A stretch of 9,359 bases of DNA from Bacteroidota bacterium (lineage in GTDB: Bacteria; Bacteroidota; Bacteroidia; Cytophagales; Cyclobacteriaceae), in NCBI GenBank assembly GCA_023393375.1, contig JAEWLI010000134.1:1-9359 (forward strand), in the 5' to 3' direction. How positions within the stretch are numbered: the first letter of the stretch is position 1; each line of letters begins with the position of its first letter. The notes beneath the pieces are model-generated. The model was not told where the DNA came from and searched no databases. It saw only the letters and a list, made by a program, of their open reading frames with translations. Positions 1-4,926 of the stretch are shown one piece after another. The position numbers and the translations under genes are program-made.

Positions 1-231
1 GAATTGACCGGATTTTATATAAACCTTTTTTTTCAGAACACTGAAATATTGTTTTTCGGAATTGTAAACCAAACCAGCGGCTTCTACTTCAGTAGGTGTC
101 ATAATTTTCTTATCAGAATTTTCATAATACCGGGGATTATTGTGGAGGGAGATCCAGCGAACGGTTATGAATAACATAATACCGGCCAAAACTATCAAGA
201 AATAAAAGAGAATGATACTTTTATTGTTCAT
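1..231 (-). CDS. N-terminal fragment of a small membrane-anchored protein, cut by the window edge
   Basis: An open frame begins with ATG at 231 and runs 77 codons to base 1 without a stop, so the C-terminus lies outside the window. The product starts MNNKSIILFY and has one strongly hydrophobic segment at about residues 5-24 (IILFYFLIVLAGIMLFITV), followed by a polar stretch rich in Asn, Tyr, Lys and Glu. This is the pattern of a single-pass inner-membrane anchor or an uncleaved signal. I do not recognise the family. It lies 73 bp downstream of the next minus-strand gene, and a strong hairpin separates the two, so it is probably transcribed separately. No TAnnTTTG promoter is visible in that gap. 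The reading frame and the transmembrane segment are seen directly; membrane location is inferred. Confidence 0.6.
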   Translation of the reverse strand, partial: MNNKSIILFYFLIVLAGIMLFITVRWISLHNNPRYYENSDKKIMTPTEVEAAGLVYNSEKQYFSVLKKKVYIKSGQF

Positions 232-251
232 AATTATTCAAGAAATTGTTA

Positions 252-285
252 GAATAACAAGACCTAACCAAAGGTCTTGTTATTC
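252..285 (-). terminator. Strong hairpin between two minus-strand genes, probable terminator
   Basis: A perfect 14-bp inverted repeat (GAATAACAAGACCT / AGGTCTTGTTATTC) has a 6-nt loop. It lies 19 bp past the stop of the coiled-coil/membrane-hairpin gene and 21 bp before the start of the edge fragment. The outer part of the stem is A/T-rich, so each strand ends in TTGTTATTC, a weak U-tract built into the stem that would work in either direction. The position fits termination of the upstream gene. A mRNA-stabilising stem or a regulatory site for the downstream gene are alternatives. Confidence 0.65.
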
Positions 286-303
286 AATTGATCAAAAAAC
301 TGT

Positions 304-1077
304 TTAGGTGTATTTGATGTTTTTATTCCAGAGGTTCACAGAATATTTTTCATTAAGATCAGCTTTATTGTCATTTCTGAGGTGGCCATATCTTAAAAAT
401 GTGAGCCCTCCTGATATAACGAGAGCCACTGACAAGGATATCCATAATGATGCTACCGCAACAAACCCCATCAATCCCATGGTAATGAAGAATATCACAA
501 AGAAGAGATTAACCTGAGAATGAAAAAATGATCTTTTTCGAAATGCAGAAATAAACCGCCATGTGCTTAAATCAGATCCCCATTGGTGCACAAGACAGTA
601 ATGTACTTCATCAATCCGATAGAATAATAATGGGTCATACTGCTGTGGGATTTCTTCAATATTCTTCAATTCAAACTCTTTCTCTGGAGCCATCACAAAA
701 AATGATGTCTCTAAATCGTAATCGCTAACTTTCTTTTCTGCTATGAACCTTTTCACTTTTGGGCCCAATTCCGTATCAATCCATCCCTGATACAATTGGC
801 TTGGCAAAAATCTAAGATTATAATTTACGCATAGCTCCTTGATCTGATCAATATGAAAAATATCAGTGGCATATTTCTTTTTCAGATCTTGCTTTTCGAG
901 GTATAACGACTGCTTGTCTTCATACTGCTTTACGCAAGCATCCACCCCCAACATTGAGAGAATTTCTCTTTCCCGCGCCTCTTCATGAGAAAGCAGGCTT
1001 TTCACTTCATCAAGTTGATGCTTCATCCTGGCCTCATCCAGTGTATTCTTTCCCTTAAGTGCTTCTGCCAGATTCAT
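304..1077 (-). CDS. Predicted coiled-coil protein with C-terminal two-helix membrane hairpin, function unknown
   Basis: The 257-residue product starts MNLAEALKGK. Residues 1 to about 70 are highly charged, Leu/Glu/Lys-rich and look helical or coiled-coil. A soluble middle region follows, with an aromatic motif LRFLPSQLYQGWID near residues 88-101. Two adjacent hydrophobic helices at about 188-208 and 209-227 form a membrane hairpin, and a short polar tail rich in Asn and Lys ends the protein. There is no signal peptide, so the long N-terminal part should be cytoplasmic. The open frame extends upstream to a TTG at 1119 and an ATG at 1101. I prefer the ATG at 1077 because the TTG lies inside a promoter-like TAGAATTTG element. 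I do not recognise the family and assign no function. The following gene fragment is separated by a strong hairpin. Confidence 0.75.
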   Translation of the reverse strand: MNLAEALKGKNTLDEARMKHQLDEVKSLLSHEEAREREILSMLGVDACVKQYEDKQSLYLEKQDLKKKYATDIFHIDQIKELCVNYNLRFLPSQLYQGWIDTELGPKVKRFIAEKKVSDYDLETSFFVMAPEKEFELKNIEEIPQQYDPLLFYRIDEVHYCLVHQWGSDLSTWRFISAFRKRSFFHSQVNLFFVIFFITMGLMGFVAVASLWISLSVALVISGGLTFLRYGHLRNDNKADLNEKYSVNLWNKNIKYT

Positions 1078-1386
1078 AATTAGAAAATTTAGGTTGAACA
1101 TTTGTTTATTTAGATACAAATTCTAACCTGCCATAATCTGGAATGTTTGGAGTTGAAACGCGCCAAAAAATATGGAATTTTTTAATAAATTGTCAATAAT
1201 CCTTCAAAATCATAAAAATGACTGGTTATTACGACTAAAATTTACTGCTTTTATATTTATTGCAGATTATAAGAAATAAGAACCTGTTTTTTGAATAAAA
1301 AATAAATTTTTACAAAAAACAAAAAAATTAGGTAATCAGAAATTTTTTTTCTTCCATTTAAAATGTGTAGCTGCAATTTGAAAGAA
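1078..1386. other. 309-bp AT-rich intergenic region
   Basis: This gap lies between the start of the coiled-coil/membrane-hairpin gene and the end of the secreted-protein gene, both on the minus strand. It holds long A and T runs, notably at 1290-1350, and no convincing open frame or strong hairpin. The only signal I see is the imperfect promoter element at 1117-1125. The T-rich minus strand just past the stop at 1387 could help termination, but no clear stem precedes it. Confidence 0.6.
1117..1125 (-). promoter_or_regulatory. Imperfect Bacteroidota -7 element
   Basis: On the minus strand this reads TAGAATTTG, the TAnnTTTG consensus with one extra base in the spacer. It lies about 40 bp before the preferred ATG at 1077, a normal distance. 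No TTG -33 element is found at 17-23 bp, so the match is weak. Confidence 0.25.
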
Positions 1387-2139
1387 TTATAATCCCACAG
1401 ATAGGGTAATATCTACAGGTACATTAATAAGCTGAGCATCAGGAAATATAAAAATCAAACTCACTACCTGTAGCTTTTCATTTACATAGAACTCATCGGG
1501 ATCAGTAAAAATTGTCTCCAACTTTTTCTGACCTTTTACAGAAATAGATGTAACTGGATGATTGTAGATGATTTTATATCCTTTATATCGTGTATCATCT
1601 AATGTGAGACTGCCGTTTTCAACAAACCTTAAGGGTAAATTTCTGAATGTGTAGGTTTGTTTTGTGTCAATCGATATCCCGCTTAAGACATCTTCTTCTT
1701 TTGCATCTGTTTTACCTTTCATCCAAACTTCCACATTTCCCTTGATATTAATATACCTGGCGTCGTGATGTGGGGCACTGTAAGTTGTAAATTTGCCCCT
1801 AAATGCATCATTTTTTCGGTAAAATTTGTAATCAAATGATTCCCAACCGATTTTAACTGAACTAAAAAAACCATTCCTTTCAAGGATCGATAGATTTTCA
1901 GTTCCTTTTTTAATCAGATCAATCCCGCGATCATCAACAATAGAAAGGTTAAATGATTTAACTTTCAAATATTCTCTTCCCAAATTTCTAAAAGAAAGGC
2001 TCAGCTCTGTAAACTCATTTTGTTGATCAATATCTGGCTTTTTGATGGTCAGCCCAATCGGCACGATCACTGGGTTTTGTGCGTAAAGATATCCGGAAAT
2101 TAATGCAAAGACGATCAGCAGAAAGGCTATTTTTTTCAT
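1387..2139 (-). CDS. Secreted protein of unknown function with Sec signal peptide
   Basis: The 250-residue product starts MKKIAFLLIV. It has a classic Sec signal peptide: a Lys-Lys n-region, a hydrophobic core at residues 4-16 and a likely cleavage after Ala20 (LYA before QN). There is no lipobox cysteine, so it should be periplasmic or exported. The mature part has alternating hydrophobic and polar residues, many Asp/Lys/Thr/Tyr and almost no long helices, which suggests a beta-sandwich, but I see no diagnostic motif and do not recognise the family. A sequence APHHDARY near residues 122-129 has two adjacent histidines; whether they bind metal is unknown. The gene has its own promoter match 49-79 bp upstream and probably forms a single transcription unit. 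Confidence 0.8.
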   Translation of the reverse strand: MKKIAFLLIVFALISGYLYAQNPVIVPIGLTIKKPDIDQQNEFTELSLSFRNLGREYLKVKSFNLSIVDDRGIDLIKKGTENLSILERNGFFSSVKIGWESFDYKFYRKNDAFRGKFTTYSAPHHDARYINIKGNVEVWMKGKTDAKEEDVLSGISIDTKQTYTFRNLPLRFVENGSLTLDDTRYKGYKIIYNHPVTSISVKGQKKLETIFTDPDEFYVNEKLQVVSLIFIFPDAQLINVPVDITLSVGL

Positions 2140-2187
2140 CTATTATTTTTATATGTGATGTTGTGAAGCAAACAGGTTATTAAGCAA

Positions 2188-2218
2188 CAAACATAGTGGG
2201 TTTGAGCTTAAAGGCAAA
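2188..2218 (-). promoter_or_regulatory. Full Bacteroidota-type promoter for the secreted-protein gene
   Basis: On the minus strand TTTG (2218-2215), exactly 19 bp, then TATGTTTG (2195-2188) matches the -33 TTTG / -7 TAnnTTTG consensus described for Bacteroidota primary sigma factors. It lies between the phosphatase stop (2258) and the secreted-protein ATG (2139), giving a leader of about 40 nt. It is the best promoter match in the window. Confidence 0.65.
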
Positions 2219-2257
2219 AAATAGGATCGAAATAAATTTACATGAAAGCTAGTTCCT

Positions 2258-2761
2258 CTATACGAAACTAGTCACGGGAACATTACTGCTTTCTGGCCTA
2301 GAAGCTTTAGCCAAAGCATCCAATAAATGTGATTTTTGCAACCCATCTTCAATCCAGACACATTGTACACCAAGAGAACCAACTTCTTCAATGTTTCTTA
2401 GTTCATCATCAAAAAAATACATTTCCGAGTATGGAATGCCCGTTGTTTTATGCAATTTCATAAAATGCTGAATCTTGCTTCCGGGATAAATTTCTTTATA
2501 ACTGAAGAAATGTTCAATCTCGAAAAGGTTCAAAAGGTCTGCTGCCCAAGTGGGTTGCGAGGTACGTGAGGCAACTGCCATTGTTACATTTTGATGTTGT
2601 AATAATTCCAGAATAAACCGGATGTCAGGGTATATTTCAATGATGCGATTTCGGGCATCAACAACAATTTCTTCTTTCTTACAATAAGGGGGTTGAGTAT
2701 GATCACACCAAGTTCCATCGCAGTCCCACAACGTAAAATCCAAATCAAACACAAATAACAT
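2258..2761 (-). CDS. HAD-superfamily phosphatase, magnesium-dependent phosphatase-1 (MDP-1) type
   Basis: The 167-residue protein has all HAD landmarks. Motif I is FDLDFTLW with nucleophile Asp6 and acid/base Asp8. Motif II is Ser65 in ASRTS. The conserved Lys is Lys96 in PGSK. The metal-binding acidic pair is Asp118-Asp119 in FFDDE. The compact size, the DLDxTLW signature and the lack of a large cap domain fit the MDP-1/acid phosphatase family, which hydrolyses small phosphoesters or phosphotyrosine and, in eukaryotes, has been linked to repair of glycated sugars. The true substrate here cannot be read from sequence. There is no signal peptide, so it is cytoplasmic. The ATG at 2761 is supported because motif I starts at once. 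The C-terminal 15-20 residues (after about residue 150) are Ser/Pro-rich and look like a loose tail. The promoter match at 2791-2818 suggests independent transcription. Confidence 0.88.
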   Translation of the reverse strand: MLFVFDLDFTLWDCDGTWCDHTQPPYCKKEEIVVDARNRIIEIYPDIRFILELLQHQNVTMAVASRTSQPTWAADLLNLFEIEHFFSYKEIYPGSKIQHFMKLHKTTGIPYSEMYFFDDELRNIEEVGSLGVQCVWIEDGLQKSHLLDALAKASRPESSNVPVTSFV

Positions 2762-2790
2762 ACAAATCGGGGTTAATGAAAATACAGGTA

Positions 2791-2825
2791 CAAAGGTAAG
2801 GCAATCAAATTAACACAACCTTACC
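2791..2825 (-). promoter_or_regulatory. Promoter match overlapped by a 7-bp dyad, upstream of the HAD phosphatase
   Basis: On the minus strand TTG (2818-2816), 17 bp and TACCTTTG (2798-2791) match the TTG/TAnnTTTG promoter consensus, giving a leader of roughly 25 nt to the ATG at 2761. A perfect inverted repeat GGTAAGG (2795-2801) / CCTTACC (2819-2825), spaced by 17 bp, overlaps the -7 box and abuts the -33 box. That is where an operator would block polymerase. The promoter is moderately supported; the operator role is inference. Confidence 0.45.
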
Positions 2826-2899
2826 ATCCTGTTAACTTTTTGAATGATGTAAGGAAACTTAAAAAAAAGATTGCCTAGCCCTTGTAATTGGATTCCACT

Positions 2900-3103
2900 T
2901 TATATTTTTTGTCCTTGATAACCTGATTCTTTAAGAGCAGCCATCACCTGCTTTTCATCTGTATCATTTACCGTTAAAATTTTATCGGGATGGGAAAGAT
3001 CCACCTTCCATGCTCCTTCACCCACTGATTTATTCAAAAATGGTGTAACATTGGCCACACACCCGTCACATTTGATATTGGTTTTGAATTTAGTAGTTCC
3101 CAT
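2900..3103 (-). CDS. Single heavy-metal-associated (HMA) domain protein, copper-chaperone-like
   Basis: The 67-residue protein is one HMA domain with a ferredoxin-like beta-alpha-beta-beta-alpha-beta layout. The metal-binding CxxC is Cys12-Asp-Gly-Cys15 in the first loop (IKCDGCVANV). Family members are soluble metallochaperones or metal-binding domains of P-type ATPases, normally binding Cu(I). No ATPase, CopZ partner or metal regulator is nearby, so the partner is unknown. The usual Met two residues before the first Cys (MxCxxC) is replaced by Ile (IKC), common in this group but not diagnostic of the metal. There is no signal peptide, so it is cytoplasmic. The ATG at 3103 gives a typical family length. 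Confidence 0.85.
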   Translation of the reverse strand: MGTTKFKTNIKCDGCVANVTPFLNKSVGEGAWKVDLSHPDKILTVNDTDEKQVMAALKESGYQGQKI

Positions 3104-3138
3104 GAGTAATTTTGTTTATTTGGAATTCAATAATATGC

Positions 3139-3146
3139 CAAATTTA
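3139..3146 (-). promoter_or_regulatory. Bacteroidota -7 element upstream of the HMA gene
   Basis: On the minus strand this reads TAAATTTG, an exact TAnnTTTG match. It is 36 bp before the ATG at 3103. No TTG is present at the normal -33 distance, so it is a half-match only. Confidence 0.4.
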
Positions 3147-3245
3147 GGTCTTCCATTGGGAAACTTATTATACAATTTTATTTTCAATTTATATGTTTTG
3201 GGGGAATGATATTTTTAATTTCGCCAATTAAGTACAAAGCTAATT

Positions 3246-3701
3246 CTATTCTACCTTCAATATTTCCACATCAAAAATCAGGATGGCACTACCATAAGCA
3301 TATCCCCGGGGGATGTACATGGTTACTTTTGCACCTTCTTTTACTAAGGGAATAATAATCCGAAATCCTGCTATCAAGCCACTGAGCACATATCTATAAC
3401 TTTCACTACTATCAAAAACATTTCCATTGGTCAAATATCGTCCCTCATATTTAAAGGTGATGTAGCTATTATCTGTTATCGTGTCACCTGCTACATTACC
3501 TTCCTCATGGACTACATAATAAATACCGGATTCATGCTCTATTGCATCTATTTCATTCTCTTCCAAATATTCTTCAATGGTAACGATATCCAATTCCAAC
3601 TGTTCCTGTGGGGAAATATACTCAGAGTCATCATCTTTCATACAACTGCTGGTGATCACAATCAACAGGCACAATATAACCCAATATGCTTTTCTTATCA
3701 T
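3246..3701 (-). CDS. FKBP-type peptidyl-prolyl isomerase-like lipoprotein, probably surface-exposed, with a shortened flap
   Basis: The 151-residue protein has a lipoprotein signal with Cys20 as the lipidated residue (ITSSC). It is followed by MKDDDSE, which resembles the Lys-Asp/Glu-rich export signal that sends Bacteroidota lipoproteins to the cell surface. After a helical linker (about 30-55) comes an FKBP domain at about 60-151. Matching FKBP12 active-site residues are Tyr85, Phe96-Asp97 (VFDSS), Tyr136 (YAYG) and Phe143 (LIFDVE). The floor tryptophan is Phe113 (AGF). Between YG and LIFDVE only three residues (SAI) remain, against about 13 in FKBP12 (where the loop holds the GIIPPHA segment), so the 80s flap is missing in frame. 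Binding of prolyl substrate may be weak or changed. The fold signature is clear; catalytic activity is uncertain. The ATG at 3701 gives a complete signal peptide. Confidence 0.87.
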   Translation of the reverse strand: MIRKAYWVILCLLIVITSSCMKDDDSEYISPQEQLELDIVTIEEYLEENEIDAIEHESGIYYVVHEEGNVAGDTITDNSYITFKYEGRYLTNGNVFDSSESYRYVLSGLIAGFRIIIPLVKEGAKVTMYIPRGYAYGSAILIFDVEILKVE

Positions 3702-3735
3702 CGTAGTTTACTTATCATTTTGTATTTTTACCCAA

Positions 3736-3767
3736 CAATCACGATTGCGGCTATACTTCTATAGCCG
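3736..3767. promoter_or_regulatory. Two abutting dyads upstream of the FKBP lipoprotein gene
   Basis: CAATC-AC-GATTG (3736-3747) is followed without a gap by CGGCTATA-CTTC-TATAGCCG (3748-3767), an 8-bp perfect stem with a 4-nt loop. They lie 35 bp upstream of the FKBP ATG and 54 bp past the stop of the metallo-hydrolase gene. There is no following T-run on the minus strand, which argues against a standard terminator for the hydrolase gene. A structured leader, a protein-binding site or a weak terminator are all possible. No TAnnTTTG promoter is visible in this gap. Confidence 0.4.
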
Positions 3768-3820
3768 TTACTTAGACATTTGATAACGAAGAAACGTTGT
3801 AAATCAGTTAAAAATAAAAA

Positions 3821-4729
3821 CTATTGCTCAGATAATTCTTCAAAGGCGGCTGTGAGTGGTCTTTGAATTCCGTCTCCTTTCCATTCGCTGGCACCAGGGA
3901 TTTCTGTCAAGGCCAAAACTTCTTCCAATGATTGCCCCTCTTTGATTTTAGTGGATACCACATCCAACACTTTTTGCAAATAGTGCTGCATTGCTTTAAT
4001 GTCCTTTTTTTCACCCGTTATGGGATGACCTTCGCCTGCATGACCAAATATAAACAAAGTTTCATCGTCATATTCTTCCTGAATTTTTTCCAACACCTTG
4101 ATCCAGTTGTTGATGGAAGCGCCACCCGGACGATCGACAAACGGATGCCGTCTGTTAAAAATCAAGTCACCCAAATGGGCTACATTGGCATTTTCAAAAT
4201 GAACCACGGAATCTCCATTGGTATGAGCAGCTCCAAAATAGCGCAATGAAATGATTTCATCACCCACTTTCTGAGACCATTTGTCCTGATACAGGGTATC
4301 GGGATAAAGTTGTGTGGCTTCTGCATTTCGTTCTACAGCCTGTCTCTGTTGATTCTTTTTTGAGTTTTCATGAGCAACCACCTTATTTACAAGTCCTTTA
4401 AATGCAATGTTTCCGGCAGTATGGTCACCATGATGATGGGTATTGACCAGAAGGTCTATTTTCTTTTCAGTCCTTTTCTTTATTTCACCAATCAAATGCT
4501 GGGCTTGTTCCGGGAATTGTGTATCTACTACCACTATCCCATCCGTACTGATCAGATACCCAATGGTTCCTCCCCTTTCTGTAAAGGCACCCACATTCCT
4601 ACGCAATAATTCTAATTTATAAGCGGGATCTTCCGTGAATAAGCCGGCTAAAACTTTTTGCCACGGGGTAAGGATCATTCCTGAAGCTAATGCCATTTTT
4701 TGGATAAATTCTCTGCGATGGGTAATCAT
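3821..4729 (-). CDS. Metallo-beta-lactamase-fold hydrolase with twin-arginine export signal
   Basis: The 302-residue protein has the MBL zinc site: His98-x-His100-x-Asp102-His103 (THHHGDHTAGN), His169 (AAHTNGD), Asp188 (HLGDLIF) and His230 (FGHAGEGHP). This is the full set of ligands for a two-metal centre. The N-terminus MITHRREFIQKMAL carries Arg5-Arg6 followed by x-Phe-Ile-x-Lys, the Tat consensus. A moderate hydrophobic region (residues 12-22) and a possible cleavage near Ala28 follow, so it should be exported folded to the periplasm. Relatives include SoxH-like proteins, quinoprotein-associated hydrolases and periplasmic lactamase-like enzymes; the substrate cannot be read from sequence, and antibiotic hydrolysis should not be assumed. 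The ATG at 4729 retains the Tat motif. It is divergent from ispG across about 200 bp, with no clear shared control signal. Confidence 0.87.
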   Translation of the reverse strand: MITHRREFIQKMALASGMILTPWQKVLAGLFTEDPAYKLELLRRNVGAFTERGGTIGYLISTDGIVVVDTQFPEQAQHLIGEIKKRTEKKIDLLVNTHHHGDHTAGNIAFKGLVNKVVAHENSKKNQQRQAVERNAEATQLYPDTLYQDKWSQKVGDEIISLRYFGAAHTNGDSVVHFENANVAHLGDLIFNRRHPFVDRPGGASINNWIKVLEKIQEEYDDETLFIFGHAGEGHPITGEKKDIKAMQHYLQKVLDVVSTKIKEGQSLEEVLALTEIPGASEWKGDGIQRPLTAAFEELSEQ

Positions 4730-4926
4730 ATCTGTGTAATTAAGTTTAAAAATATAAATATATTACATAGCGAGCAATTCCCATTATAATGATCTGTTAA
4801 TGTTTCTAAGTATAATTCAATTTTATCAGATGTTGGATCAATCGAATGATAAATAATACAACTAAACTATAAATGATAACAAATTGATTCAAACATCCGT
4901 TATTTTTGCTAAAAAAAGCAAGTTTA
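4730..4926. other. Divergent AT-rich intergenic region between the MBL hydrolase and ispG
   Basis: This 197-bp gap holds the start regions of two divergent genes. The only clean signal is the plus-strand -7 box at 4901-4908. On the minus strand I see no TAnnTTTG match; the A/T-rich segment 4743-4765 just before the hydrolase start has no defined structure. No small open frame is convincing. Confidence 0.5.
4901..4908 (+). promoter_or_regulatory. Bacteroidota -7 element for ispG
   Basis: TATTTTTG is an exact TAnnTTTG match ending 18 bp before the ATG at 4927, implying a very short leader. A TTG at 4884-4886 is present, but at 14 bp spacing, shorter than the usual 17-23. The overlapping TTG codon at 4906 cannot be the translation start if this is the -7 box. 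Confidence 0.45.

Noticed and set aside
2249..2271. Dyad CTAGTT/AACTAG spanning the stop codon of the HAD phosphatase
   Set aside because: The stem is only 6 bp with an 11-nt loop and no T-run, and it lies partly in the coding region; too weak for a terminator call.
2258..3103. HAD phosphatase and HMA gene as a metal-handling operon
   Set aside because: A 138-bp gap with its own promoter match separates them, and nothing in the phosphatase suggests a metal-transport role.
3821..4729. Antibiotic-resistance beta-lactamase
   Set aside because: The MBL fold covers many unrelated hydrolases; the sequence outside the metal motifs gives no support for a class B lactamase.
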